From contig CAJPFH010000003.1 in assembly GCA_905339165.1 (NCBI GenBank), positions 62,001-126,000 on the forward strand: a stretch of 64,000 nt of DNA, written 5' to 3'. Made by a program: the position numbers and the translations under genes. Below the pieces are notes generated by a model that saw nothing but the letters and a program-made list of their open reading frames with translations, was not told the origin of the DNA and searched no databases. This stretch comes from Flavobacteriales bacterium. GTDB lineage: Bacteria > Bacteroidota > Bacteroidia > Flavobacteriales_E > Vicingaceae. Numbering within the stretch: the first letter of the stretch is position 1; each line of letters starts with the position of its first letter. This document shows, piece after piece, positions 1 through 9,900 of the stretch.

Positions 1-321
1 CTTTTTTTCCTTGTCGGAATACGTATCAGAAAAAGTAAATTCTACATGAATTTCCGTAACTCTTCTGGGTTCTGTGCCCATTACCTTAGTAACCCGAACC
101 TTCGCATTCTTTAAAGGGATGTTATTCCTTTCGGCTACAATACCCATAATGGTAAGCATGCAAGAACCAAGCGAGGTTGCCAGCAAATCGGTAGGCGAAA
201 AAGCAGCTCCTTTTCCATTGTTATCGGTAGGTGCATCGGTAATTATTTTCTGAGAAGATTTTACGTGTCGGGCTTCTGTTCTAAGCTCTCCTAAATAGAT
301 TATTTCTGATGTATGGCTCAT
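1..321 (-). CDS. OsmC family protein (C-terminus beyond left edge)
   Basis: Reading leftward from ATG at 321, 107 codons are visible before the window ends. OsmC/Ohr family members are thiol peroxidases or hydroperoxide-stress proteins of about 135-140 residues, so roughly the last 30 residues are missing, including the region that normally holds the second redox cysteine. The visible part carries the family signature FSPTDLLATSLGSCM at residues 41-55, with the first redox cysteine at Cys54. The gene is divergent from the secreted protein that starts at 372. Its exact substrate (organic hydroperoxide or another thiol-reactive compound) cannot be told from this fragment. Confidence 0.85.
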   Translation of the reverse strand, partial: MSHTSEIIYLGELRTEARHVKSSQKIITDAPTDNNGKGAAFSPTDLLATSLGSCMLTIMGIVAERNNIPLKNAKVRVTKVMGTEPRRVTEIHVEFTFSDTYSDKEKK

Positions 322-371
322 TTTCTATAACTTTTTTGGTAAATTTGTTTGCTAATGTAGCCTTTTTTTTG

Positions 372-1124
372 ATGAAAAAAATTACAACAAGTATTCTCTG
401 TTTTTGCTTCTGCTCCCTACTTGTGTTAAACGCACAACAAACCGTTTTTGACGAAGTGAGAGTATTGTACCGCTCCGAGAATGCCGGAGGCTTGTTAATA
501 CATACCAATGGTTTTGGATTCAACTATCGAAAGGGAAAAATAGTAAGCGATACAAAAAAAAGGTTTTACGAAATAGATATTGTAACCCTGAAGCACCCCA
601 AAGAAATTAAGAAATTTAATCCCTACAAGGAAGATACACGAGGCTATTTTTATGGTAAAAAAAATGCGGTACTCGTTATACGCCCAAACATTGGATACCA
701 CACTACTTTTATTTCCAAACAAACCGCAAAAGGAGTTGCTGTTAGCTTAGCTACGCACGGAGGCTTTTCGTTGGCCTTTGCCAAACCGGTTTATCTCGAA
801 ATTAAAAACTGGCCATACGATAGTCATGAAATGGTAGTTGAAAAATACAATGAAGATAAACATTTTGTAGATAATATTTACGGAAGAGCTAATGCAACTA
901 AAGGAATAGAAGAAACCAAAATATACCCAGGCATCTATGGTAAATTTGGTTTAAACTTCGAATATGCACCCGAACAAGATGTGGTTCGTGCAATGGAAGT
1001 GGGAATGATGTTCGATGTATATCCGAAAGCCCTTCCCATTATGGCTCAAAAGTATGTGAAACAACAAAATATTTATTTCAATTTATACCTTAATTTCTTA
1101 TTTGGTTCCCGAAAATATGAGTAG
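372..1124 (+). CDS. Secreted or outer-membrane conserved hypothetical protein
   Basis: This 250-aa product begins with a signal peptide ([21 protein letters not shown], cleavage expected before QQ). I prefer ATG 372 to the in-frame ATG at 309, because the earlier start would bury the signal peptide and overlap the divergent OsmC-like gene. The rest alternates polar and aromatic residues and ends in hydrophobic strand-like segments ([12 protein letters not shown]), compatible with an outer-membrane-associated beta protein. I recognise no named family. It overlaps lipA by 8 bp (ATGAGTAG), so the two are probably cotranscribed, although no functional link to lipoylation is visible. Confidence 0.75.
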   Translation: MKKITTSILCFCFCSLLVLNAQQTVFDEVRVLYRSENAGGLLIHTNGFGFNYRKGKIVSDTKKRFYEIDIVTLKHPKEIKKFNPYKEDTRGYFYGKKNAVLVIRPNIGYHTTFISKQTAKGVAVSLATHGGFSLAFAKPVYLEIKNWPYDSHEMVVEKYNEDKHFVDNIYGRANATKGIEETKIYPGIYGKFGLNFEYAPEQDVVRAMEVGMMFDVYPKALPIMAQKYVKQQNIYFNLYLNFLFGSRKYE

Positions 1125-2001
1125 TGAAAAAGTGGAGATGTTTGCTTCATCAACTCCCCAAAAAAACAGAAAACCCGAGTGGCTTCGTGTAAAATTACCC
1201 GTAGGAACAGAGTACACCAACGTACGAAATATTGTTACAGAACACAAACTGCACACCATTTGTCAAAGTGGCAATTGCCCCAATATGGGCGAATGTTGGG
1301 GGGCAGGTACGGCTACTTTTATGATTTTGGGAAACATTTGTACTCGCTCCTGTGGTTTCTGTGCAGTAGCTACCGGAAAACCCTTGCCGGCCGACTTAAA
1401 AGAACCGGAAAGAGTAGCTCATTCGGTTAAATTAATGAAGGTGAAACATTGCGTTATCACTTCAGTAGACCGAGACGATTTGAAAGACGGAGGTTCCGGA
1501 ATTTGGGCCGAAACCGTTAAAAAAATCAGAGAAGTAAGCCCTCAAACCAAATTAGAAACCCTTATCCCCGATTTTAAAGGCGACTGGAATAATCTTCAGA
1601 AAATTATAGATGTAGCTCCCGATATCATCTCTCATAATCTGGAAACGGTACGAAGGCTAACCAAACAAGTTCGAATTCAAGCGAAATACGACAGAAGTTT
1701 GGAAGTGTTGGCACGTTTAAAGCAAGGGGGAATGAAAACTAAATCCGGAATAATGCTTGGTTTGGGTGAAACCAAAGAAGAAGTGGAAGAAACGCTGCAC
1801 GATTTAAGGAATACAGGAGTAGATGTGGTTACCATAGGGCAGTATTTACAACCCACTCCCAACCACCTGCCAGTTGCTGAATTTGTGCATCCTAATACCT
1901 TTAAAGCCCACAAAGAATTTGGATTAAAACTTGGGTTTAAATTCGTAGAAAGCGGCCCATTGGTTCGTTCTTCATACCATGCCGAAAAACATATCTTTTA
2001 A
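1117..2001 (+). CDS. lipA: Lipoyl synthase
   Basis: LipA is the radical-SAM enzyme that inserts two sulfurs into protein-bound octanoyl groups, making the lipoyl cofactor of 2-oxoacid dehydrogenases and the glycine cleavage H protein. Both iron-sulfur motifs are present: the auxiliary-cluster motif ([12 protein letters not shown]) and the radical-SAM motif CxxxCxxC (CTRSCGFC). The C-terminal RSSYHA segment typical of the family is also there. The length of 294 aa is normal. The in-frame TTG at 1102 could add five residues, but ATG 1117, which overlaps the previous stop codon, is the natural start. gcvP, a user of the lipoylated H protein, lies at the far end of the window. Confidence 0.97.
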   Translation: MSSEKVEMFASSTPQKNRKPEWLRVKLPVGTEYTNVRNIVTEHKLHTICQSGNCPNMGECWGAGTATFMILGNICTRSCGFCAVATGKPLPADLKEPERVAHSVKLMKVKHCVITSVDRDDLKDGGSGIWAETVKKIREVSPQTKLETLIPDFKGDWNNLQKIIDVAPDIISHNLETVRRLTKQVRIQAKYDRSLEVLARLKQGGMKTKSGIMLGLGETKEEVEETLHDLRNTGVDVVTIGQYLQPTPNHLPVAEFVHPNTFKAHKEFGLKLGFKFVESGPLVRSSYHAEKHIF

Positions 2002-2156
2002 ACCATTGCTTGGCAATTTCCTTCCACTTGTAGGAAAAAAAGAGCCAAATAAAAAAAAGATGAAGCAAAATAACATTTTGTTACGTAAATTTACAGTGGC
2101 TTTTAAAAAATAAAAATAAAGTTAATATATTGCACAACCATTATAAATTTGTTATC

Positions 2157-5075
2157 ATGAAAAAAACTACATTATTTATTAGTGCCACGGTGGCAGGAGC
2201 TATGGCGGTAGGAATATCTCTTTCGGGTTTATTGAATCCTGAAGCGGTATATACACCCCGCATTGAAGGAAGAAGCGTTCTTACAAAAACTCCGAAATCT
2301 ATTGAGGAGTTTAATAAAATATTTCGGTACGACCAAGAAACCGGTAAAATAAACGAGGATGCTTTTTATACCGAGTTAAATGCTTTTATGAAAAGCAATG
2401 CTTCAAAAGCCAAAGCTTTGGGAATAAACTGGATTGAAATGGGCCCAAGTCAGGTGGGAGGAAGAACCCGTGCTATTTTGGTAGATAAAACAGTTCAAAA
2501 TAAAATTTGGGCAGGCTCTGTTTCCGGTGGCCTTTTTTACTCCTTAGATAACGGAAACACTTGGCAGTCTTATAATAACTTAATGGTAAATTTATCTATT
2601 ACTTCTATTTGCCAAACCGCAAATGGCAAAATCTATGTAGGAACAGGTACCACCTTTGAGCAACCCGATGGCAACACAGGCTCCGGAGCATTGGGTGCAG
2701 GTATTTTTGAAATTCTCGGAAATGGAAACTATGAGCAAGTAGTGGGGCCGGTGCCTCCTATTACTTCGGGTTCTGATAAATGGACAACTGTAAACTATCT
2801 TGCTGCTTCCGGAAATAGATTATTGGCGGCAACCAAGGGAGGTCTTTGGGTTTGCGACCCCGATGGAAACGGAAAATACCCTAGTGCCAACTGGTTTAAT
2901 CCAGTAAATATTGTACCCGGCAATCCGCTAAAAGTAAACGGTGCATGTACCGGAGTTGAGGTGGCTTCAGACGGAACAGTGTTAGTCGCTTTTTCAGGCA
3001 AGGTATATGTTTCACCAAACGGTAACAACGAAACCTTTGGCAACCCTATTACCTTATCGGGAAGCAGAATAAATATTGCCATTGCACCCAGTAATCCCAA
3101 TGTGATGTATGCTGCCGGTACTACCGGTCCCGGATGCTTGGCAAAAATATACCGTAGTGAAAATAAAGGGGTGGATGGTAGTTGGGAAACGATTGCTACC
3201 GGTGGAGGCCCTTTTGACCCCTATACCCTATCTCCTGGCCCTCCGGCTTCACAATGTCAAGGTTGGTACGATATGGCCATTGCAGTTTATCCAAACGACC
3301 CCGATAAAATCTTAGTGGGAGGAATTGAATTATTCAAATGGGTTAAAACACAATCGGGCCCTGTAGCCGGACAATGGACTCAAATTTCAGTTTGGCAACC
3401 TGAGTCGTTTTCGAATCCATACTACATTCATGCGGATAAGCATAATATTACCTTTAAAGATAACAATACGGTATTCGTAGGTTCTGATGGAGGTATTGCT
3501 CGCTCAGTAAACGGAGGAATAAACTGGACGCAAAACAACAAAGGGTATAATGTTACTCAATTTTATAGTGTAGGATATACAGCAGGCCCCGGTATTACCA
3601 ACGATATAGTAATGGGTGGGACACAAGATAATGGTACCCGCCTGATTGGTGTAAATCCAGGAGCCTCTGATTTAGATTATGAAGTAATGGGAGGCGATGG
3701 TTTTACTTGCGATATTGCCAACGTAGCAGGTATTGCATTTGGAACTGTTTACAGCGGTGATGTGCGTAGAATGGATAATTTTGGTTCAGGCGATAATTTC
3801 TGGAACAAAGAGTTGGAAACCTTATGTGAAACAGGCGCAGCATGTGCTCCTTTTTATACAACCATTCGTCACTGGGATACCCCTTTTGATCCAAACACCA
3901 AAGACTCGGTTTGGTTTAAAGCCACTAAATCTTACACACAAGGCGAGATGCTTAATTACGTAAGTATGATAGGAGGTATTCCGTTAACATATCCTTCTCC
4001 ATCTGCTTTAAGCCAAGGCGATTCGGTAAAATTACCCGATTTTGTTCAATCTAAATTCGCCTTCAATGTTACTAAAAACGGTTCGGCTATTTATTTAACC
4101 CGCGATGCCTTAACGCTCAGCAAAGATGTACCGGCATGGTTTAGGGTTGCCAGCAGTACCAACGGTTTCTCCGGAACTGCACACCAAATGGAGTTTTCCA
4201 GAGATGGGAATCACCTTTTTGTTTGCACAAACAATGGGCTTTATCGTATTTCGAATTTAGCCGTAGGTTGGGATTCATTAACCCTCGATAACCGTAGCAA
4301 CATGTGCGTGGTTACCTGCACCAAAATAGGAACCAGCATGAGTGGAACCATTGCAGGGGTTGCAATAGACCCTAATGACGCAAATAACGTGGTGGCGGTA
4401 ATAGGAGGCTACGGAGGTACAGCCAAAGTATATCGTTCTACCGATGCACTTTCAGGAGGTAATTTTACAAGCATTACCGGACCAGCTTCCAGCAATGCAG
4501 ATGGTTATTTACCTCGTGTAGCTATTTACGATGCCGAAATAGATTTAAGCGATAAAAACAGAGTTTTACTAGCTACCGATTATGGAGTGTTTGGAAGCAA
4601 CAATGCTTTTACTTCTAATGCAGCTAATGTTAAATGGTACGAAGAAAATACCGGTATGGCTCGTGTACCTGTTCATGAAATACGCCAACAGCACTATCCT
4701 TGGCAGTTTGCCTACAATTCCGGAACTATTTACATTGGAACACACGGAAGAGGATTTTTTAAATCTACTTCCTTGGTGGGTATAAAAGACAACGATATCA
4801 AAGCCGATAATACAGGTGTTTCTCAGCTAAGTGTTTATCCTAATCCTGTTTCGAACAATGGAACGGTATCTTTTAAACTTGAAAAAAACACAGAAACAAG
4901 CATTCGCATCTTTGATATTCGCGGACAGTTAATAAAAGAAATAAATTCCGGAAACTTGAGTGTTGGAAAGCAAAATGTTGCTTTTAACGTAAGCGACTTG
5001 CCAAACGGAACTTACATTATGCAGCTAAAAACAGCAAACGAAACAAAAACTACAAAATTTGTAGTGATAAAATAA
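2157..5075 (+). CDS. T9SS-secreted BNR/sortilin-like repeat protein
   Basis: This 972-aa secreted protein starts with an N-terminal signal peptide (MKKTTLFISATVAGAMAVG). The ATG at 2157 is preferred over a TTG 27 bp upstream. The body contains repeats of the BNR/VPS10 (sortilin-like propeller) type, recognisable as segments such as GGLFYSLDNGNTW and GGIARSVNGGINW. The last ~75 residues form a type A T9SS sorting domain: the opening SVYPNPVSNNGTVSF, an RIFDIRGQLI strand, and the closing PNGTYIMQLKT. It should cross the outer membrane through T9SS and be released or anchored at the surface. Similar proteins are often annotated as glycosyl hydrolases, but I see no basis for calling an enzyme activity. 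It stands alone and is followed by a strong terminator. Confidence 0.88.
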   Translation: MKKTTLFISATVAGAMAVGISLSGLLNPEAVYTPRIEGRSVLTKTPKSIEEFNKIFRYDQETGKINEDAFYTELNAFMKSNASKAKALGINWIEMGPSQVGGRTRAILVDKTVQNKIWAGSVSGGLFYSLDNGNTWQSYNNLMVNLSITSICQTANGKIYVGTGTTFEQPDGNTGSGALGAGIFEILGNGNYEQVVGPVPPITSGSDKWTTVNYLAASGNRLLAATKGGLWVCDPDGNGKYPSANWFNPVNIVPGNPLKVNGACTGVEVASDGTVLVAFSGKVYVSPNGNNETFGNPITLSGSRINIAIAPSNPNVMYAAGTTGPGCLAKIYRSENKGVDGSWETIATGGGPFDPYTLSPGPPASQCQGWYDMAIAVYPNDPDKILVGGIELFKWVKTQSGPVAGQWTQISVWQPESFSNPYYIHADKHNITFKDNNTVFVGSDGGIARSVNGGINWTQNNKGYNVTQFYSVGYTAGPGITNDIVMGGTQDNGTRLIGVNPGASDLDYEVMGGDGFTCDIANVAGIAFGTVYSGDVRRMDNFGSGDNFWNKELETLCETGAACAPFYTTIRHWDTPFDPNTKDSVWFKATKSYTQGEMLNYVSMIGGIPLTYPSPSALSQGDSVKLPDFVQSKFAFNVTKNGSAIYLTRDALTLSKDVPAWFRVASSTNGFSGTAHQMEFSRDGNHLFVCTNNGLYRISNLAVGWDSLTLDNRSNMCVVTCTKIGTSMSGTIAGVAIDPNDANNVVAVIGGYGGTAKVYRSTDALSGGNFTSITGPASSNADGYLPRVAIYDAEIDLSDKNRVLLATDYGVFGSNNAFTSNAANVKWYEENTGMARVPVHEIRQQHYPWQFAYNSGTIYIGTHGRGFFKSTSLVGIKDNDIKADNTGVSQLSVYPNPVSNNGTVSFKLEKNTETSIRIFDIRGQLIKEINSGNLSVGKQNVAFNVSDLPNGTYIMQLKTANETKTTKFVVIK

Positions 5076-5092
5076 ATTTTTCAACTACTTTC

Positions 5093-5124
5093 AAAAAAGG
5101 CTTCCGGTTGCGGAAGCCTTTTTT
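5093..5124 (+). terminator. Rho-independent terminator after the BNR/T9SS gene
   Basis: Perfect 14-bp arms, 5093-5106 and 5111-5124 (core GGCTTCCG/CGGAAGCC), enclose a 4-nt GTTG loop and end in a T run. It separates the T9SS cargo gene from gap. Confidence 0.9.
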
Positions 5125-5131
5125 ATTTTTG
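5124..5131 (+). promoter_or_regulatory. Putative -7 promoter element for gap
   Basis: TATTTTTG matches the Bacteroidota -7 consensus TAnnTTTG exactly and lies 12 bp before the gap start codon. It abuts the upstream terminator. No convincing -33 TTG is visible at the expected spacing. Confidence 0.4.
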
Positions 5132-5143
5132 TAAAAAAACAAA

Positions 5144-6133
5144 ATGATAAGAATAGCAATAAATGGGTTTGGAAGAATTGGCAGGGTGTTAACAAGAGTA
5201 ATTCAAAAATACCCCGAAATACAGTTGGTTGCCATAAACGATTTGGCCGATGCAAAAACACTGGCTCATTTATTAAAATACGATAGTATACACCGCCTTT
5301 TTCCGAATGAAATTTCTTGTAATGAGGAATTGATTTTTATTGGAGGTAATTCGGTGAAAGTATTTAAGGAAAGAGACCCTGCACTACTACCCTGGAAAAG
5401 TTTGGGTGTAGATATTGTGGTAGAATCTACCGGTTTTTTTACCGATAAGCAAGGTGCCGGAAAACATATACAAGCAGGAGCCAAAAAAGTAATTATTTCA
5501 GCTCCGCCAAAGGATGCCGATATTAAGGCTGTGGTAATGGGTATAAACGATTCTATTTTAGACGGTACCGAAAACATTATTTCGAATGCATCGTGTACAA
5601 CGAATTGTGCAGCACCTATGGTAAAAGTGTTGGACGAATTATGTGGCATAGAAAACGGATACATTATAACCGTTCATTCATATACCACCGACCAACGATT
5701 ACAAGATGCTCCACACAAAGATTTAAGAAGAGCCAGAGCGGCTGCCGAATCTATTGTGCCTACCAGTACAGGAGCAGCTAAAGCTATCACAAAAATATTT
5801 CCGCATTTAGAAGGAAAACTGGGAGGCTCAGGCATTAGGGTGCCTGTACCCGATGGTTCGCTTACCGATGTTACCTGTACGGTAAAAAATGTAAAAAATA
5901 TTGAAGAGATAAATAATGCATTTAAAAAAGCCTCTGAAACAACCTTAAAGGGAATTTTACAATATGGTACCGACCCTGTTGTTTCTTCCGATATAATTGG
6001 TAACCCCTTTTCATGCGTTTTTGATACAGAACTTACTTCAGTTATTGGCAATATGGTAAAAGTGGTGGGGTGGTACGATAACGAAATGGGTTATAGTAAC
6101 CGACTTGCCGAGCTGATAAAGAAAATTGCTTAA
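5144..6133 (+). CDS. gap: Type I glyceraldehyde-3-phosphate dehydrogenase
   Basis: GAPDH catalyses phosphorylating oxidation of glyceraldehyde 3-phosphate to 1,3-bisphosphoglycerate in central glycolysis or gluconeogenesis. The N-terminal Rossmann motif NGFGRIGR (residues 7-14) is followed by Asp33 of INDLAD, which favours NAD over NADP. The catalytic cysteine is Cys151 in SNASCTTNC, and the C-terminal NEMGYSNR motif is intact. The 329-aa length is typical. The gene is monocistronic, with a promoter-like element between it and the preceding terminator. Its TAA shares the four bases TTAA with the stop codon of the convergent lpxH gene. Confidence 0.97.
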   Translation: MIRIAINGFGRIGRVLTRVIQKYPEIQLVAINDLADAKTLAHLLKYDSIHRLFPNEISCNEELIFIGGNSVKVFKERDPALLPWKSLGVDIVVESTGFFTDKQGAGKHIQAGAKKVIISAPPKDADIKAVVMGINDSILDGTENIISNASCTTNCAAPMVKVLDELCGIENGYIITVHSYTTDQRLQDAPHKDLRRARAAAESIVPTSTGAAKAITKIFPHLEGKLGGSGIRVPVPDGSLTDVTCTVKNVKNIEEINNAFKKASETTLKGILQYGTDPVVSSDIIGNPFSCVFDTELTSVIGNMVKVVGWYDNEMGYSNRLAELIKKIA

Positions 6134-6879
6134 TTGTATTTTTTCAGTTCAAGTTTTTCTCCATCAAATACTGCATAGGTAAAATGCGAAATCCAATCTC
6201 CTAAATTAATATACCTACTTTGCTGGTTTAGCGGAATATCTAAAGGTAAGTGCCTATGTCCAAAAATAAAATAATCGGAATGTTCTTTATTTAATTCTTC
6301 TCTGCAAAATTTTACAAGCCATTCCTTATCGTTTCCAAGAAAAATAGCGTCTTTTGAAAGATTCATAGCTCGGCTTTTTCCAGAAAAGAAGTGTGCAAGC
6401 CAAATTCCAAAATTCGGGTGCAAACGGGCAAATAACCATTGGCAAAAAGCATTGGCAAATACTTTTTTAATGAATTTATATCCATGGTCGCCAGGGCCTA
6501 AGCCATCGCCATGCCCAATAAAAAAAGTTTTATTATTCCATACTTTTTTAATGGGATTTCGGTAAAGGGTAGCTCCTAATTCTTGGGGCAGGTAGTTAAA
6601 AATCCACATATCGTGATTTCCGGTAAACAAATGTATTTTAATACCTGCATCGCTTAATTCGGCAATTTTTCCCAACACTCTTACATAACCTTTTGGCACT
6701 ACAGTTTTATATTCAAACCAAAAGTCGAATAAATCTCCCAACAGAAAAATTTCTGAAGCATCGTGTTTTATTTCCTCTAACCATTGAATAAATTTAGTTT
6801 CCCGCACCTTGCTTTCTGCTGTGTTGGGTATTCCAAAGTGAAAATCGGAAGCAAAATATATGTGTTTTTTTTTCTGCAT
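6130..6879 (-). CDS. lpxH: UDP-2,3-diacylglucosamine diphosphatase, LpxH-like
   Basis: This calcineurin-like metallophosphoesterase of 249 aa hydrolyses UDP-2,3-diacylglucosamine to lipid X, the fourth step of lipid A synthesis on the inner face of the cytoplasmic membrane. The metal-binding motifs appear in order: SDFHFG (D12, H14), GDLFDFW, GNHDMW, the mid-protein GHGDGLGPGD and the C-terminal GHRH. LpxH and the LpxH2/YbbF-type paralogues are hard to separate by eye, so the family call is firmer than the exact symbol. The gene directly follows the M1 peptidase gene (they share one base at 6879) and converges on gap with overlapping stop codons. lpxB and lpxK are elsewhere in the window. Confidence 0.88.
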   Translation of the reverse strand: MQKKKHIYFASDFHFGIPNTAESKVRETKFIQWLEEIKHDASEIFLLGDLFDFWFEYKTVVPKGYVRVLGKIAELSDAGIKIHLFTGNHDMWIFNYLPQELGATLYRNPIKKVWNNKTFFIGHGDGLGPGDHGYKFIKKVFANAFCQWLFARLHPNFGIWLAHFFSGKSRAMNLSKDAIFLGNDKEWLVKFCREELNKEHSDYFIFGHRHLPLDIPLNQQSRYINLGDWISHFTYAVFDGEKLELKKYN

Positions 6880-9800
6880 TATAATTCAATTTTTCGTAGG
6901 GTTTTGAAAGGATTGAGATGGGTTAAATTAAGGGTGAACCGAATTTTTTCGCTGTACTTTAACTGATTGGCAGTAGGCGAAATCAATACGGGAAAATAGA
7001 TTTCACAAAACGAAGGAAACACCTGATAGGTTATACCAAGGCAATAAACTAATTCAGTAGCGTCATCAATCAAGTTTCCGGATCGGTCGGCATATTCAAA
7101 GCCCGCAATACCGGCATCGGCATACAAGGCAACTGGTATTTTTGGAAGTGTTGTTGAAAGGTTTATTGCATTTAGCCAACGGTTAAAAGGGGCAAGAGGA
7201 ATCAGGTTTTTAAACCCGCCTTCGTAAAGAGTAAATTGTTGAGAGAAAAAACCATTTGCATTGCGGCCGAGGTATAAATCATCGTACATATAATCGGGGC
7301 GTTGACTGAAAGTATAATTAAATCGGGTATTAGTGTTGTTGTTATATAAAAAACGACCTACAAAAAAGCGAATATTGAAACCTTTGCTCTTTGATTCTTT
7401 ATAACGAAAAAAATAGTTGGCTTCTAAATTGGTTTTAAGCATATTCTCATTTTGCTGAATATTTACCGATGCGTGAAAAGGATTAATGGCATCTGAATTT
7501 TGCAGAGTAAAACGTAATTCGTTTATATAATAATAATTGGTTTTAAAAATATTGATGAGGGTGCCCTGAGCATCAATGAAAGGAATATCCAGCATTTCTT
7601 CGGTTACATTCACGTGCCTTATTAAAAGATGAATGGTGTTTTTATTTCGCGCATCTTGTTTTTTAAATGTTATATCTGCTTCGGGAGCCCATTTAAAATA
7701 GTTAAGGGGGGTTGAGTTAAAAGTGTAATGAGAAAAACTGCGTGCATTAACAGCTAACCTTACCGTCCGAAATAAGGCATTAGGAAAAATAGTGTAGGCA
7801 GCCGAGGCAAAACCTGTGGGAGTTTGCGAACCAAAGGCCCATAACGGAGCAAGAACATACTCTGTTTTTTTCTGAAGAATGGCATTATTATATAAAGCTA
7901 TACCAGCCATAAATCCGTTGTGTTTGTTCCATGCAACCAGTGGGGTGTAATAGAGCTGATTCTTGTGCCCGTTATCAATACTGCCAAGCCATTGTAGCCG
8001 AATAGGTTCTGTTTTTTTGAATAAGCCTTTGGTTCGAATGGTATTGTTTTTTCTAGAGAATTCCAACATATTTTCTTCTGCATCTATTCTCAGTTGTTTA
8101 TAATTTCCTTTTGGAAAAGGAACAAATTCTTTTTTTGCAATACTCTCAAAAGTAACAGTGGTATAGATATGTTCTTTATTTATAGCAGATATAGAAAACG
8201 GAGTTGAAATTTTTCCGCGATTTTTAATTTTAACAAGAAAGAGAGAGGAATCTTCATCGTGTTTTTTTATTCGGCCTATTTTATAGTCTATTTTATAAGT
8301 AGTAGTAAGCAAGTCGTTAAAAAACCAACTTAAGTTTTTGCCGCTTATTTCTTCAAAAACATTTTGTAAGTCTTTTGGATAGGGGTGTTTAAACTTCCAT
8401 CGTTCAAAATACGTTTGCATACATTGGTCAAAAACGGCATCGCCAAGGTAGGTTTTAAGTTGCCAAAAAGCAGCAGCTGTTTTAGAATATACTATGGCTG
8501 CGTAGTTAAAGTGCGTGTAGTTTTGCGATTTTTCTTCAATAGCCTGATCTAAATTTCTGCGAGCCTGAAAGAGATACATGAAATAATATTGAGCCTTATG
8601 TGTATAATCCAAATCAAATAGTTTTTTGAGAAAGGGGGAGGAAGAGTCATTTCCTAAAAGAGACGCATTCGGGTATTTGGTTTCAATGTAACGGAGTTCG
8701 TTGAGGGAGTTGATTCCTTCATCCATCCATGGGTGGTATCTTTCGTTGCTGCCTAAGATGCCGTAAAACCAGTTGTGCCCTACTTCGTGCATGATTACGG
8801 TTTCTAAAGAAAAGGCCGAACCGCTTTTTCCAATTACAGTGATATTCGGGTACTCCATTCCGGCTCCAGCACTTAAAGAGCCATCTACCGCAGTAACTTG
8901 CTGGTAAGGGTAGTCGCCATTCCAGAGTGAATAGTAATAAACGGCATCGTGAAGGTATTCTAAACTTTTCATCCACAAATGAGCTTCTTGGTTGGTAAAC
9001 ATGGCCCATGTAGTAACCGTATTTCCGGAATGGGGTAATTTTACTTCGCCTTTTAGAACGTGGAAACGCTTGTCGGCAAACCACGCAAAGTCGTGTACGT
9101 TTTTTTGATGGTAATGCAGCATTTTTGTTTCACGGACAGAAGGGGGAAAGGACATATCCTTTGAGTTGAAAATGTTGGTTGAAGCAGTAGCAATTGCTTT
9201 TTCGTTTAACCATTGAATTTCTGTTTCTCCGTTGATTAAATCTCCGGTGGCTCCTACTACGTAATTGGCAGGTAATGTAATTTGCACATCATAAGTGCCA
9301 TATTCAGAATAAAATTCGCCTTGGTCGAGGTAGGGCATGGGATGCCAGCCTTGTCTATCGTAAACAGCAGGTTTTGGATACCATTGAGTAATCTGGTATG
9401 ATTGGCCCATGTGTCCAAGACGTGAGTATATTCCTTTTGGAATTTTAACATGAAAGGGTGTGGTAATTTTTATTTTCTCGCCTTGTAGCAGAGGTTCTTT
9501 TAAATACACAATACAAATGTCAATGTGTTCTTCGCTAAATTCCCATTGTAATTTTTCTCCGTTTATTTTAAAATCAAGTTCGTCAATATATCCTCTTTCA
9601 TCGTCTTTAGAAAAGTATAAGGCCGTTTCGCCATTATCGGTAAGTTGTTTACAAAGAGCTGTGGCGTTATTTTTATAGGCGTTTGGCCATAAATGAAAGT
9701 AGATGTAAGAGAGGGCATCGGGCGAATGGTTGATGTATTCTATGGTTTCAACGCCTTTTAGTTCGTGGCGTATATCATCTAATTCAACCTGTATCTGATA

Positions 9801-9899
9801 ATTTACTTCTTGTTGAAAGTATTCTTTTTCCTGTGCTAAAAGAAATGGGGTAACAAAAAAAAGTGAAAGAAAAGCAAGGTATGAAAATACATTTTTCAA
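6879..9899 (-). CDS. M1-family metallopeptidase with barrel-like C-terminal region
   Basis: This 1006-aa exported protein has a signal peptide at residues 1-22, then an M1 aminopeptidase-like module. It carries GAGMEYPN at 345-352 (a variant of the GAMEN substrate-binding motif) and the zinc site HEVGH at 371-375, with the third ligand Glu394 in WMDEG. After about residue 640 the sequence changes character: it becomes a run of alternating aromatic and polar segments without globular motifs, ending near a hydrophobic KIRFTLNLTHL strand. That is suggestive of an outer-membrane beta-barrel. No T9SS sorting domain is present, consistent with self-anchoring in the outer membrane. The gene is followed by lpxH and preceded by a thioredoxin-like lipoprotein gene on the same strand. 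Confidence 0.85.
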   Translation of the reverse strand: MKNVFSYLAFLSLFFVTPFLLAQEKEYFQQEVNYQIQVELDDIRHELKGVETIEYINHSPDALSYIYFHLWPNAYKNNATALCKQLTDNGETALYFSKDDERGYIDELDFKINGEKLQWEFSEEHIDICIVYLKEPLLQGEKIKITTPFHVKIPKGIYSRLGHMGQSYQITQWYPKPAVYDRQGWHPMPYLDQGEFYSEYGTYDVQITLPANYVVGATGDLINGETEIQWLNEKAIATASTNIFNSKDMSFPPSVRETKMLHYHQKNVHDFAWFADKRFHVLKGEVKLPHSGNTVTTWAMFTNQEAHLWMKSLEYLHDAVYYYSLWNGDYPYQQVTAVDGSLSAGAGMEYPNITVIGKSGSAFSLETVIMHEVGHNWFYGILGSNERYHPWMDEGINSLNELRYIETKYPNASLLGNDSSSPFLKKLFDLDYTHKAQYYFMYLFQARRNLDQAIEEKSQNYTHFNYAAIVYSKTAAAFWQLKTYLGDAVFDQCMQTYFERWKFKHPYPKDLQNVFEEISGKNLSWFFNDLLTTTYKIDYKIGRIKKHDEDSSLFLVKIKNRGKISTPFSISAINKEHIYTTVTFESIAKKEFVPFPKGNYKQLRIDAEENMLEFSRKNNTIRTKGLFKKTEPIRLQWLGSIDNGHKNQLYYTPLVAWNKHNGFMAGIALYNNAILQKKTEYVLAPLWAFGSQTPTGFASAAYTIFPNALFRTVRLAVNARSFSHYTFNSTPLNYFKWAPEADITFKKQDARNKNTIHLLIRHVNVTEEMLDIPFIDAQGTLINIFKTNYYYINELRFTLQNSDAINPFHASVNIQQNENMLKTNLEANYFFRYKESKSKGFNIRFFVGRFLYNNNTNTRFNYTFSQRPDYMYDDLYLGRNANGFFSQQFTLYEGGFKNLIPLAPFNRWLNAINLSTTLPKIPVALYADAGIAGFEYADRSGNLIDDATELVYCLGITYQVFPSFCEIYFPVLISPTANQLKYSEKIRFTLNLTHLNPFKTLRKIEL

Positions 9900-9900
9900 G

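Noticed and set aside
309-371. Earlier start at ATG 309 for the secreted hypothetical
   Set aside because: It would place 21 residues before a clear signal peptide and overlap the divergent OsmC-like gene.
8719-9084. Alternative-frame open frame inside the M1 peptidase gene
   Set aside because: It lies wholly within a gene with catalytic motifs in the other frame and shows Cys/Arg/Trp-rich shadow composition.
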